A DNA stretch of 36,502 nt from a virus: IMG/VR virus record IMGVR_UViG_3300045006_000141, positions 1 to 36,502 of that record. One strand, 5' to 3'. Positions 23,113-31,181 of the stretch are shown here, piece by piece. Made by a program: the position numbers and the translations under genes. The notes beneath the pieces were generated by a model. The model was not told the origin of the DNA. It did not search any database and was given only the letters and a program-made list of their open reading frames with translations. Each line of letters begins with the position of its first letter. Position 1 is the first letter of the stretch.

Positions 23113-23550
23113 ATGATAATGAATTTTGAAGAATATTGTCAAAACGAAAAATTTAATTGGAAAAAAGGTATAGCTGGCGCAGCTTTGCTGGGAACATTAG
23201 CTGGGGCTCCTTCATGTGGAGATATTCATAGATATAACGATGCACCAACTTCAACGCAGTTTATAAAAGATAACGGATTAAATGAAGATATTATTAAATA
23301 TATTGAAGATAATCATAAAGATTGGGAAAGATTTTATTTTAGTAAAGAAAATATGACTCCAAATGGAGAACATAAAAAATATACTTTTTACGAAATATTT
23401 CAGAAAAGATTGGAAGATAAATTTGGAAAACAATCTTTAATAAGTAAAGGTAAGATCGACCTGTTCAATTTGCTTGAAATAGTACCATTGAATGCGTATT
23501 GGGGATATTATCAAAATTTTATAGAACCAATACCAGGCGCTCCATTTTAA
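23113..23550 (+). CDS. Unknown protein with leader-like and hydrophobic N-terminus
   Basis: 145 aa from ATG 23113 (MIMNFEEYCQNEKFNWKKG) or 143 aa from ATG 23119. The 'NFEEYCQNE' start resembles the leaders of other small proteins here. A short hydrophobic, small-residue stretch follows (IAGAALLGTLAGAPSCG), which could be a lipoprotein-like signal or a head-protease site; both readings are uncertain. The C-terminal 100 residues are globular with aromatic residues. Before it, 23068-23100 holds a possible TTGACT...TACGAT pair for a sigma-70-like promoter. A terminator follows at 23563. Confidence 0.65.
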   Translation: MIMNFEEYCQNEKFNWKKGIAGAALLGTLAGAPSCGDIHRYNDAPTSTQFIKDNGLNEDIIKYIEDNHKDWERFYFSKENMTPNGEHKKYTFYEIFQKRLEDKFGKQSLISKGKIDLFNLLEIVPLNAYWGYYQNFIEPIPGAPF

Positions 23551-23562
23551 AAAAATTTTTAA

Positions 23563-23592
23563 AAAAAAGAGAGGAAAATTCCTCTCTTTTTT
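23563..23592. terminator. Bidirectional intrinsic terminator
   Basis: Stem AAAAAAGAGAGGA/TCCTCTCTTTTTT with a 4-nt loop. It ends the 23113 gene rightward and the helicase gene leftward. Confidence 0.9.
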
Positions 23593-23594
23593 CT

Positions 23595-24941
23595 TTATTT
23601 ACTATCTTCCATTATATCGTTTTCTATATTAAGATATTTTGGATGAAAATCAAATAGAATAGTTTCTTCTTTGTGATCTCCATCACGAAGTTTAAGAATC
23701 TTCAGTCTATACTTATTATGTTTCTTCATTTCTGTGTTACGAATAATACCCCACACACTATCCGCAGTTTCTGCAACAGCTTTACTCTCTGGTATATCTT
23801 GAAGTTTAATGTCATTTGCCCCCCAAACAGCTCTATCTACCTGAGTTGCTGTTATTAAAGCTAAATTAAATTTATCAGCAAGATATCTTAAACCTTCAGC
23901 TAAATGTTTACCTTTTTGATAAAGATTAGAGCCAATATCTTTATGAAGTTTATCAACGGACATAAGATTAATATAGTCAACTACAACTATATCAATATCG
24001 ATACATTTATGTTCTTCTAGTTTAGTTAAATAATTATCTATATCAGTTATATTACAATCACCAGTATTGAATTTTTTAACAAAAATTTTACCAGGATTTT
24101 CTGTATTAAATAAACCATTACCTTGATTTTTTAAAAGATTTATTCTATTTTTAATAAAAGTACTATCCTTACTAATTTCATCGTATTCATCAATGTCTAT
24201 TTTTAGACGCATGGCTCCAATACGTTTGATAACTTTGCGTTGCGACATTTCAACAGTTATAATAGCTACATTTTTCCCCATGTTCGCAGCATTGCACGCT
24301 ATGTTGTATAACCACATGGATTTTCCAACCGAAGTTTCTCCCATTAAAACATTAAATGTCGCTTTATCCCAACCCCCATGTAAAATTAAATCAACATTTG
24401 CCCAACCACTTGAAATCTTATTTTTTGAGATATCTTGTTTATGAGCATCTGGATCATCAAAATCTGCTCCCAAATCTTCATCATCATCTTCCAATAAGAC
24501 GAGTTCGTTAGTCATAGAACGAAGTTTCGCTGTAACGTCGATTATATTATCATAATCTAATTCTTTTAGATTTCTGATTAATTCTATACCTCCATAAACG
24601 TTATTCTTTATAAGATTCGTTTGACGCCACGCTTTGAATTTTTTCTCAAGCCAATCTTGATCGTGAACCGCATTGTCATTTTTAAGTATAGCTTTTATGA
24701 TATTATTTGAAATTTTTTCCTCGGGATCGCGAAGCTTTATCATCGCGACTATTTGTTGTGGAGTTGGAGTTTTTTTACTTTTTGAGACACTAAATTCGTC
24801 TCTAACTATTCTATAAATAAATTGAATATCCTCATTTTTAAAAAAATCGGGTTCAACTTTGTAAAATTGTGTAGGATGATCTAATATCCACGTGAAGAAA
24901 AATTTCTCCATTTGAACATTCATCACTTCTTTTTCATTCAT
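23595..24941 (-). CDS. Replicative DNA helicase, DnaB/gp41 family
   Basis: 448 aa, close to T4 gp41 (475 aa). It unwinds DNA ahead of the fork as a hexamer and works with a primase. The N-terminal 150 residues are the helical DnaB-N-like domain. The RecA-type motor has Walker A GETSVGKS (201-208), the motif IITVEMSQRKVIKRIGA after strand 2, Walker B DIDIVVVDYINLM (about 316-328), and the sensor TATQVDR. DnaB enzymes usually have EMS and TQ at these places, as here. An insertion-free frame shows no intein, although this gene is a known split-intein site in related phages. The 93 bases before it hold a GTCC/GGAC hairpin (about 24963-24977) that may affect expression. Confidence 0.9.
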   Translation of the reverse strand: MNEKEVMNVQMEKFFFTWILDHPTQFYKVEPDFFKNEDIQFIYRIVRDEFSVSKSKKTPTPQQIVAMIKLRDPEEKISNNIIKAILKNDNAVHDQDWLEKKFKAWRQTNLIKNNVYGGIELIRNLKELDYDNIIDVTAKLRSMTNELVLLEDDDEDLGADFDDPDAHKQDISKNKISSGWANVDLILHGGWDKATFNVLMGETSVGKSMWLYNIACNAANMGKNVAIITVEMSQRKVIKRIGAMRLKIDIDEYDEISKDSTFIKNRINLLKNQGNGLFNTENPGKIFVKKFNTGDCNITDIDNYLTKLEEHKCIDIDIVVVDYINLMSVDKLHKDIGSNLYQKGKHLAEGLRYLADKFNLALITATQVDRAVWGANDIKLQDIPESKAVAETADSVWGIIRNTEMKKHNKYRLKILKLRDGDHKEETILFDFHPKYLNIENDIMEDSK

Positions 24942-25034
24942 TACATTTTTAATTATTTTTTAGTCCCATATAAGGACGGCTATCCTACATCAATGCCTTT
25001 ACATTATATTCAAATTTTACTAAAATGATTAAAT

Positions 25035-25172
25035 TTATTTGTTTCGCTTATCGAAATCTTTTCTTAATAATTTAAGCAGTTTTTTTAATTGTTTTTCAGT
25101 AGGATTCTTTCCATTTTTAGTGCATATAAATAGAGGCAAACTATTTAAAAATTCTTTTTCTTCGTTTTTCAT
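25035..25172 (-). CDS. 45-aa basic small protein
   Basis: MKNEEKEFLNSLPLFICTKN, then GKNPTEKQLKKLLKLLRKDF and a basic end. Its ATG overlaps the stop of the upstream gene (ATGA), a sign of translational coupling. The C-terminal half is an amphipathic lysine/leucine helix. It lies between the ADP-ribosyltransferase-like gene and the helicase gene. Not recognised. Confidence 0.65.
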   Translation of the reverse strand: MKNEEKEFLNSLPLFICTKNGKNPTEKQLKKLLKLLRKDFDKRNK

Positions 25173-25870
25173 AATTTTTCTATTTTTATTATAGAATAAG
25201 GTGGAATATTTTCGTATGTGTAATAAGCTTTTACATAAGGCACAAATTTTGGATCTTCGTGTAATTTAATATTATTCAAAGTTTTAACATCAATTTTTAA
25301 AATAACAAAATCTTTTAATTCTTTAAAATCTATGAAATCATAACAATCATCCACATTTAGAAAAAAATAAATTCTCTCGGGATGTCCTTCTATATATTTT
25401 TTTGATTTTGGAACGATTCCTTTAATATTTATTTTATCAATATATTTTTCTTCAGTAACATGATACAAAAATTCTGGAATGTCTGCAAATTCATTATCAA
25501 ATTTTTTGTTTAGATATATTAAAATATTTTTATTTTTTATAAAATCAGTAAAACTTATTTTGCCTTTTTCAAGAGCATTATTATTTATTTTATAATTTGA
25601 AATATAATAACCCAAATTATTTAACAAGGATTCAAAATCTACATAAAATGATTTTCTTTTATAAATATTGTCTTCTTCTAAAATTAATGTTATTCTATCT
25701 TTTCCCACGTATAATTCACAAAATCCTTTAATATTATGCTTCAATAACAAATCATTAATTTTAATTATAGCAAAATCATATTCCGCTGATCTTATTAATC
25801 CTTCTTTTAGAAGATCGTAATTGAAATTATTTAATTTTTTTTCTTTTAATAATTCTAAAAATCCATACAT
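25169..25870 (-). CDS. ADP-ribosyltransferase-fold (KptA/ART-like) protein, putative
   Basis: 233 aa. Residues about 130-233 have the order of features of the KptA/PARP-like fold: FLYHVTEEKYIDKINIKGIV (the 'lyHvT....i...Gl.P' NAD-binding start), HPERIYFFLNVDDC, FVILKIDVKTLNN, and AYYTYENIPPYSIIKIEKL at the end. Enzymes of this fold move ADP-ribose from NAD onto protein, RNA or DNA, or remove RNA 2'-phosphates. T4 uses ADP-ribosyltransferases to modify host polymerase. The N-terminal 130 residues are unknown; a segment YDLLKEGLIRS there resembles a head-protease site. Activity unproven: the catalytic Glu cannot be fixed by eye. Lies 11 nt after UvsX-C. Confidence 0.45.
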   Translation of the reverse strand: MYGFLELLKEKKLNNFNYDLLKEGLIRSAEYDFAIIKINDLLLKHNIKGFCELYVGKDRITLILEEDNIYKRKSFYVDFESLLNNLGYYISNYKINNNALEKGKISFTDFIKNKNILIYLNKKFDNEFADIPEFLYHVTEEKYIDKINIKGIVPKSKKYIEGHPERIYFFLNVDDCYDFIDFKELKDFVILKIDVKTLNNIKLHEDPKFVPYVKAYYTYENIPPYSIIKIEKL

Positions 25871-25881
25871 TTTTAACTAAT

Positions 25882-26571
25882 TTAACTAAATAATTTTTCA
25901 TCATCACTATCTATTTCAAAATCAATATCTTGCTCAAATTCTGCATATTGTTCATCAAGAGCTTCCATTTCTTTTTGATATTCTTCATAAGATGCATATC
26001 TGAAATATTCATAAATAATCGGTTCTAACGCCTCGAGAACTTCGCGTGTAAATACTTTGCTATTGTATAATTGACTATCAAATAATGTTTTGTCGAGGTG
26101 TTTTACATACCATTTCGATCCTGATTCGTAAGTTATTTCTCCCGTTTTCTTATCAACTACTGGTTTTACTTTTGCGATTCCTACTTTTTCAAAATTTTCT
26201 GGTGTACAGAAATAATCCAATCCCTTAAATTCATTGCATCCTTTTGAATGATCGATTTCAAATTTAACTTTCTTTGGTTTTGCCAATCTATTTTTTCTTG
26301 CCATTGCTGTGATAATAATTCCAGTTGATCCTGTTGATAATTCATCTTTATCTTTGTCTTCGAGTTTAGCTCTAGATAATAAAATAATAATTGAAGCTAA
26401 GTAATTTAAACCTTCACCACCAGTTTGAACTGTTTGTGGAAAGAGATCTTGTGTATTATGTGAAACTATTCCGTTTTCTAATATATAATGGTGAGAACCT
26501 TCTATATTCACATCGTAAGTTTTTTCTAATTCTTCTAAATATTCAATTTTTTTAATTTTAATTTGTTTCAT
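25882..26571 (-). CDS. uvsX: UvsX recombinase, C-terminal half, with C-intein
   Basis: 229 aa. Residues 1-39 are an intein C-fragment ending GIVSHN; Thr40 starts the extein TQDLFPQTVQTGGEGLNYLA, matching the UvsX/RecA region with the DNA-binding loop 2 and the following strand (ASIIILLSRAKLE). ITAMARKNRLAKPKKVKFEI is the conserved end of the core. The acidic tail DIDFEIDSDDEKLFS is typical of phage UvsX. Together with the N-half (218 extein residues) it gives a 408-aa recombinase, near the size of T4 UvsX (391 aa). It starts within the end of the endonuclease gene (14-base overlap). Confidence 0.92.
   Translation of the reverse strand: MKQIKIKKIEYLEELEKTYDVNIEGSHHYILENGIVSHNTQDLFPQTVQTGGEGLNYLASIIILLSRAKLEDKDKDELSTGSTGIIITAMARKNRLAKPKKVKFEIDHSKGCNEFKGLDYFCTPENFEKVGIAKVKPVVDKKTGEITYESGSKWYVKHLDKTLFDSQLYNSKVFTREVLEALEPIIYEYFRYASYEEYQKEMEALDEQYAEFEQDIDFEIDSDDEKLFS
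26455..26571 (-). other. Split-intein C-fragment (UvsX)
   Basis: 39 residues: IKKIEYLEELEKTYDVNIEG, then HHYILENGIVSHN. It holds the C-terminal blocks with the expected His, penultimate His and terminal Asn. This is the usual split position (long N, short C). Confidence 0.92.
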
Positions 26572-27781
26572 ATTTTTTATATTCTTTTTTATCTATTATT
26601 AAAAATTCAAAATTTATGTTCAGATCTTCGCAGGATTTCTTCTTTAGAAGATTTATTTCCAAATCTTTGTTATAAGTATATTCTGATTTTATCTCATAAA
26701 TTTTATTTTTACTTTTTATATAAAAATCTGGATAATATCTATGTTTTTTATTTTTATATTCATAAAAAATTTTGCCTATTTGTTTTTCAATATCTTCTTT
26801 TTTAATAAATATATCATCTATATTGTATTTTTTTAATAAAATTTCAAATAAAGCATAATTTTCATATCCCTGCAAGAATATTATATTTTCATTTATAGTA
26901 TATTCTTTATATGTATTTTTTCTATTCTTTATTAATTTATCGAAATTATTTTGATCTTGAATCCAATATTTAACTCCATACTTTTTCAACATCGTGGATT
27001 CTCTTCTCTCTATAAGTCTATTCTTATTATCAATATTTTCTACGTAATTTTTATTATATGTCTTTTTAGCTTTTTCTTTTATATCGTCATTGCACATCGC
27101 TGAAACGTTTCCAAATTTTTGCAAATTTGTTTTTAATGTTTTTTCTTTTACTACCTTGCTTTTAGATGGAATGTCAACCCCCCATTTTTCAATATTATTT
27201 TTTTTGATTTTTTCTCTAATTCCATTTATTTTTAAATTATGATCACAACTATATTTTTCTATTAAAGTTTTTCTAGATTTATCGTGCGTTATTTTTTTCT
27301 CAAAAGGACTAACATAACCAAAATTATTTTTCATATATTCTTTAAATTCTTTAGTTTTGGCATAAGAATCAACGCCATATTTTTCCAAAAGAGTATTTCT
27401 TATTTTATTTCTTATGATTTTTTTCTCATCTGTAGATTTATTTTTTTGATTTACACTTATTCTATTTCTTCTTAATTTTTCTTTCTCTGGATCTCTATTA
27501 AGAATTTTATATTCTTTTTTACATTTTTTATCTGAACAAGTATGTTTATATATGCTATATTTAGCATTCCATTCCAAATTGTTCGTTTTACATATTGAAC
27601 AAATAGATCTTTCTTTTAATCCATATTTTATATTAAACAATCTTTCTTTTAAGGAACGTTTTTCATCTAAAAAATTCGTCAATTTTTTTATTTTTTCATA
27701 TATATTTTTGTCTTTATTTACCATTCTTATATAAGATGATAAACTTTTACATTTTTTTATTTTTAATATGAGATCTTCCAT
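26558..27781 (-). CDS. Homing endonuclease between UvsX halves, PD-(D/E)XK/VSR-like
   Basis: 407 aa. Residues 60-95 hold a zinc finger (CSICKTNN...CSDKKCKKEY). Residues about 125-270 are repeats of the form 'TLLEKYGVDSYAKTKEFKE', also present in the 3955 endonuclease, probably DNA-recognition modules. The C-terminal 110 residues carry the nuclease: KKHRYYPDFYIKSKNKIYEIKS, i.e. PD...ExK. It sits alone between the two parts of the split recombinase, has its own promoter box at 27798, and would spread the split intein by cutting uninterrupted uvsX. Confidence 0.88.
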   Translation of the reverse strand: MEDLILKIKKCKSLSSYIRMVNKDKNIYEKIKKLTNFLDEKRSLKERLFNIKYGLKERSICSICKTNNLEWNAKYSIYKHTCSDKKCKKEYKILNRDPEKEKLRRNRISVNQKNKSTDEKKIIRNKIRNTLLEKYGVDSYAKTKEFKEYMKNNFGYVSPFEKKITHDKSRKTLIEKYSCDHNLKINGIREKIKKNNIEKWGVDIPSKSKVVKEKTLKTNLQKFGNVSAMCNDDIKEKAKKTYNKNYVENIDNKNRLIERRESTMLKKYGVKYWIQDQNNFDKLIKNRKNTYKEYTINENIIFLQGYENYALFEILLKKYNIDDIFIKKEDIEKQIGKIFYEYKNKKHRYYPDFYIKSKNKIYEIKSEYTYNKDLEINLLKKKSCEDLNINFEFLIIDKKEYKKYETN

Positions 27782-27797
27782 TTAATTTTTCTTTTTA

Positions 27798-27812
27798 TCG
27801 TATATATTAAAA
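27798..27812 (-). promoter_or_regulatory. Late-type promoter box inside the fractured uvsX locus
   Basis: The minus strand reads TTTTAATATATACGA, 17 nt before the endonuclease ATG at 27781 and after the stop of the N-half. It would also supply extra transcript of the C-half. Confidence 0.6.
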
Positions 27813-27846
27813 TGAAAATCCCATTTATTTCCACTAATCATAAATA

Positions 27847-28800
27847 TTAGACATTTTCAACTGATAATATTATATCGTCTTCTTTTAAATCCTCCGCTTT
27901 TTTCCAGCATTCATTATTTTCATCACGATTCCAATTTTCTTTTATTAAAAATTTGTGTTGAGGTGTACATTTTATAATATCACCATTTTCTAATGTTAAT
28001 TTAATTATTGGCGATTTTGGATATTCGTAAATTTCTATAACTGGTTTATCGCCGTCCAAAGTTTTTACAGTATCTCCTTTTTTTAAATTTTCTATTAATT
28101 CATAACTGCCGTCTGATTTTAATATTTTATGACCCCCAGTTAAACATAAATATGTATGATTCGTTGCCACTAAAGGAATATTGAGATAACCAAGGTCGTC
28201 GATAATAATTCTAAGCATTGATTTGGTAGCCTTTGCTCTACTCATATCTTGTTTATCAGCTCCTTTTATTGCATCTTCAACTTCTTTCTTTGAAGCGAGT
28301 GCTCCCAAACTATCAATTATAAATATAGTTTTAGAAACATCTTCACCTTTTTCTTTTTGTGATTTTAACTCATCTAATAATTGAGCTAGGAAAATTTTTA
28401 GATTTTCCACTTTATTACTTCTAACGAGCATAAATTTGTTTGGATCGGAAGTATCTATTCCAAACATATCGAAATCACTATTTTCGATAGAGAATTCTGT
28501 ATCTATGTAAATTACATTATATCTTTCTTTTTGAGCGTTTCTTACTATATTTAAACATATATAAGATTTTCCTGTTTGATAAGGGCCTGCAAAAATAGTA
28601 AATCTATTTGTTGGAACTCCACCTTTAAGAATGCTTTTGGAGAGAAGTGCGTTTAGAATATAAATTCCTGTACCGATATATTTTCTTTCTCTCTTTAAAT
28701 TATCTATTGTTATCAACGATTTCTTCGATAGACCTTCAATAACACTGGATATTTTTCCTAAATTGAATTCATTTTCTTTCTTTGATGTGGTTTTAGCCAT
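27847..28800 (-). CDS. uvsX: UvsX recombinase, N-terminal half, with N-intein
   Basis: 317 aa. Residues 1-218 are the RecA-fold core: Walker A GPYQTGKS (72-79), YIDTEFS with the catalytic acid region, Walker B KTIFIIDSLGALAS, and IPLVATNHTYL at loop 2, where T4 and RecA have VVNHT or TNQ. From Cys219 the sequence is an intein N-fragment. UvsX forms filaments on single-stranded DNA for strand exchange and recombination-dependent replication. The start overlaps a promoter-like box TTTTTAATATATG, so the mRNA may have a very short leader. Confidence 0.93.
   Translation of the reverse strand: MAKTTSKKENEFNLGKISSVIEGLSKKSLITIDNLKRERKYIGTGIYILNALLSKSILKGGVPTNRFTIFAGPYQTGKSYICLNIVRNAQKERYNVIYIDTEFSIENSDFDMFGIDTSDPNKFMLVRSNKVENLKIFLAQLLDELKSQKEKGEDVSKTIFIIDSLGALASKKEVEDAIKGADKQDMSRAKATKSMLRIIIDDLGYLNIPLVATNHTYLCLTGGHKILKSDGSYELIENLKKGDTVKTLDGDKPVIEIYEYPKSPIIKLTLENGDIIKCTPQHKFLIKENWNRDENNECWKKAEDLKEDDIILSVENV
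27850..28146 (-). other. Split-intein N-fragment (UvsX)
   Basis: 99 residues, CLTGGHKILKSDGSYELIEN, then the His block CTPQHKFLIKENW, ending DLKEDDIILSVENV. This is the canonical N-part of a split intein. The next codon after the last block is a stop. Confidence 0.92.
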
Positions 28801-28853
28801 ATATTAAAAATTTATTTTTTTAAATGATCATAATTCGACATTATTAGACTTTT

Positions 28854-28982
28854 TTATGTTAATAAAGACAAAAAGTTTAATTTATTAGAGTATATAATTT
28901 TTTTATATAAATCTTCATTATAGTCAAATTTATCAGAGTGAATTTCCTTAAATCTATTTAGTAAATCTATTTTTTTAATCAT
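28854..28982 (-). pseudogene. Possible remnant of a DUF723-type homing endonuclease
   Basis: A 42-aa frame starts MIKKIDLLNRFKEIHSDKFD and goes on YNEDLYKKIIYSNKLNF. It resembles the first half of one zinc repeat of the 7726 enzyme ('F..K....IHG.fFDYS...Y'), then stops. It lies directly upstream of the fractured uvsX gene, so it may be a decayed selfish element. It could also be a small independent gene. Confidence 0.4.
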
Positions 28983-29003
28983 GTTGTGTGTTTGGACTTA
29001 TTA

Positions 29004-29016
29004 TTAAATATATATA
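29004..29016 (+). promoter_or_regulatory. Late-type promoter box
   Basis: TTAAATATATATA lies about 20 nt before the ATG at 29037, in the orientation of that gene. Confidence 0.5.
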
Positions 29017-29036
29017 TTAAAAAATAAACGAGATAT

Positions 29037-29432
29037 ATGAATTTTTATTTGGTTTTATGTAAGAATAGGAAGAAAATAGATAAGTACATGAAAGTTAACA
29101 GAATAAAGAACAAAGTAATAATAGATATAAAAAGTGCTCTGGAAGAAAATGAGATTTATGATAATAAATATGATGATTATTTCAATCTTATGATTTATAC
29201 AAGAATCATACAATCTTTAAATAAAGGAAAAGACATTTATTATATTCCTAATTTTTCAAATGAAAAGCTTGACATTAAAGAAATATTGAAAATAAAGAAA
29301 ATTCTTAAAGAAGGAACTTTTTTTAATATACTTATGTTTTTTGATGAGTTTAAAGATGATATAAGAATACAAAATGATGTTCTAACCAATTTATCTATTT
29401 TTGATAATTCACAATTATTAAAAGATTATTAA
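29037..29432 (+). CDS. Unknown 131-aa protein
   Basis: It is basic at the N-terminus (CKNRKKIDKYMKVNRIKNK) and helical afterwards. The order 'IYTRIIQSLNKGKDIYYIPN' and 'FFNILMFFDEF' has a faint look of a nucleotide-kinase-like fold, but no P-loop is present. It is followed after one base by the secreted protein gene, so the two are co-transcribed. Confidence 0.6.
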   Translation: MNFYLVLCKNRKKIDKYMKVNRIKNKVIIDIKSALEENEIYDNKYDDYFNLMIYTRIIQSLNKGKDIYYIPNFSNEKLDIKEILKIKKILKEGTFFNILMFFDEFKDDIRIQNDVLTNLSIFDNSQLLKDY

Positions 29433-29433
29433 A

Positions 29434-29706
29434 ATGAAAAAGATTATTTTATTCATATTATTATTTTTCTCTATGACTGCATTTAGTCAAACCAAATGGA
29501 TAACTAGTAGAGAGTTAATACTTCCAAAAGATGTTGGTATAAATCATTTTTGTAATAATAGATTCAAGGCCAATTATTATATTGGTAATAATTATTGGGC
29601 TAATGTTAAAATATTAATTAAAGTAGAGAATTCGAAAATAAAATATCCATTAAAATACGATAAAATTATATTGAAAAAGAAATCATATTTAAAAATAAAA
29701 TTTTAA
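29434..29706 (+). CDS. Small secreted or periplasmic protein, unknown
   Basis: 90 aa. The signal peptide is MKKIILFILLFFSMTAFSQ; the FSQ end is the common Bacteroidetes form, with likely cleavage after Ser or Gln. The mature part is basic, about 70 residues, with strands (ANYYIGNNYWANVKILIKVE). Being exported in the host, it could act on the envelope, for instance in lysis or exclusion of other phages. No family recognised. Confidence 0.65.
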   Translation: MKKIILFILLFFSMTAFSQTKWITSRELILPKDVGINHFCNNRFKANYYIGNNYWANVKILIKVENSKIKYPLKYDKIILKKKSYLKIKF

Positions 29707-29791
29707 ATAATGAAGATTTCTATAAACTTGATCTAATCCTAATATAAATTGATCCAAATCCTATAAACTCTCTGAAGACAATATTTTTTAT

Positions 29792-30580
29792 TTATCTTTC
29801 ATAATAAGGTGGTAGTTTTCTCTTATGCTCGCTTTTATTATATAAATTTTCTATTCTCTTTACAACTTCTTCTGTAACAGGACAATCTCCTGTTTTAGCT
29901 ATTTTCCAGTTCCAATATTTTTCAAAATCATCATAAGTAAAACCAAGTTCGTCTTCATCTACAACTCCTTTAATTAATCCTGCGCTTGGAACGCGATTAA
30001 CTAAATCATCTGGAAGATTAAAATATCTTGCAAATTGTTTAATTTCAGACTTATAATAATTTGCAAGTGGTTCAATATCAACACCGTGTCCTCCATCACC
30101 AGCTTTTGTAAAATATCCGACCATATCTTCCGATTTATTTGTCGTTCCCAAAACTAAATATCCATTCATTTCAGCATACATTCTAAGAAGTGTCATTCTT
30201 ATTCTGGCTTGAATGTTTCCTAGAGCCATTGGTTTTATTTCACCATCGTGCTCTTTTATTATAGTTTCAACTGTATTTTTTATAGGATGAACGATGTGTC
30301 TTATTCCAAAATGTTTAACAACTCTTTTTCCGTCCCCAACATCATCTTTATATTCAACTATTGACGGAAGTAAAATTCCCAAGACGTTTTCTTTTCCGAC
30401 TGCCATAACAGCCAAACCACACGCTACGGTTGAATCAACTCCACCCGAAATACCAACTACAAATCCTTTTGCTCCTGAATTTTTTACGTAATTTCTAAGC
30501 CATGTAGATATTTTCTCAACATCGCTTTCAATGTTTTCAACACCCTCTTTTAAATATGTTGTAAAATTTATTATTTTCAT
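29792..30580 (-). CDS. nadE: NH3-dependent NAD synthetase
   Basis: 262 aa, the size of stand-alone bacterial NadE. It converts nicotinic acid adenine dinucleotide and ammonia to NAD using ATP. Motifs: P-loop SGGVDS (45-50), GNIQARIRM, GTTNKSE, AGDGGHGVDIEP, and PSAGL near the C-terminal loop. The N-terminus MKIINFTTYLKEGVENIES has a leader-like first part and an L-K-E-G site that fits the T4 head-protease consensus (L/I/F-x-E, then G/A/S). NAD supply could replace NAD lost to host defence or used by the ART-like protein. Downstream gap of 85 bases shows nothing of note. Confidence 0.92.
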   Translation of the reverse strand: MKIINFTTYLKEGVENIESDVEKISTWLRNYVKNSGAKGFVVGISGGVDSTVACGLAVMAVGKENVLGILLPSIVEYKDDVGDGKRVVKHFGIRHIVHPIKNTVETIIKEHDGEIKPMALGNIQARIRMTLLRMYAEMNGYLVLGTTNKSEDMVGYFTKAGDGGHGVDIEPLANYYKSEIKQFARYFNLPDDLVNRVPSAGLIKGVVDEDELGFTYDDFEKYWNWKIAKTGDCPVTEEVVKRIENLYNKSEHKRKLPPYYER

Positions 30581-30595
30581 TTTTATATTTTTATT

Positions 30596-31108
30596 TTATT
30601 GATAGAAAACAAAGTCTTCATATGGATATCCTCCATATCCACCAGGAGTATCAGTAAACCATAATATATTTTCTCCAAACCCCTTTATTGTTTTTATTTC
30701 ACCTTCTTTTATTCGTTTTATATAATGTTTATTATTATTTACTGTATCTTTAATGCATCTAACACGATCTCCTTTTTTTATATTATATCTATTTATATAG
30801 AAAATATGATATTTATCATTATTCATTTCTCTATTCCATTTATCGTGTAGCTTTGACCAAAAACCATCTTTTTCTGGTGTATTAATCCAAGTAAAAGCGT
30901 TATTTATATAATCTGAGCGCGGAGATTTAGAAACATCTCTGTTACGATTTCTTAGATATCCTTCATAAGCATCATTATCAAGTAAAAATTCGCGAAATCC
31001 ATCATCTGTTATATCATCATGATATTTGGTTTCTGTCTCCTCACCTTCCTCCCATTTTCCTTTGGAATACCATTTGATGGCTTCAAATATTTGAAATTTT
31101 TTTATCAT
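30596..31108 (-). CDS. Unknown protein with leader-like N-terminus
   Basis: 170 aa. It starts MIKKFQIFEAIKWYSKGKW; I-F-E-A fits the T4 head-protease consensus. The C-terminal 65 residues look like a small barrel (KKGDRVRCIKDTVNNNKHYI, then GEIKTIKGFGENILWF), of the type seen in small phage proteins including 33420. It starts as the first gene of a leftward pair with nadE, 15 nt apart. Confidence 0.65.
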   Translation of the reverse strand: MIKKFQIFEAIKWYSKGKWEEGEETETKYHDDITDDGFREFLLDNDAYEGYLRNRNRDVSKSPRSDYINNAFTWINTPEKDGFWSKLHDKWNREMNNDKYHIFYINRYNIKKGDRVRCIKDTVNNNKHYIKRIKEGEIKTIKGFGENILWFTDTPGGYGGYPYEDFVFYQ

Positions 31109-31150
31109 AATTATTCTTATATATTATTTTTTCATTTTGTAATGCAGCAT

Positions 31151-31166
31151 TTTTAATATATAAAAG
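31151..31166 (+). promoter_or_regulatory. Late-type promoter box for the baseplate operon
   Basis: TTTTAATATATAAAAG lies 16 nt before the ATG at 31182. It heads the rightward structural operon that runs past the window end. Confidence 0.65.
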
Positions 31167-31181
31167 AAAAAGAACTTTTTA

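Noticed and set aside
23595-24941. Split or contiguous intein in the gp41 helicase
   Set aside because: This is a known fractured gene in related phages, but here the frame is continuous with normal spacing between Walker A and B and no intein blocks.
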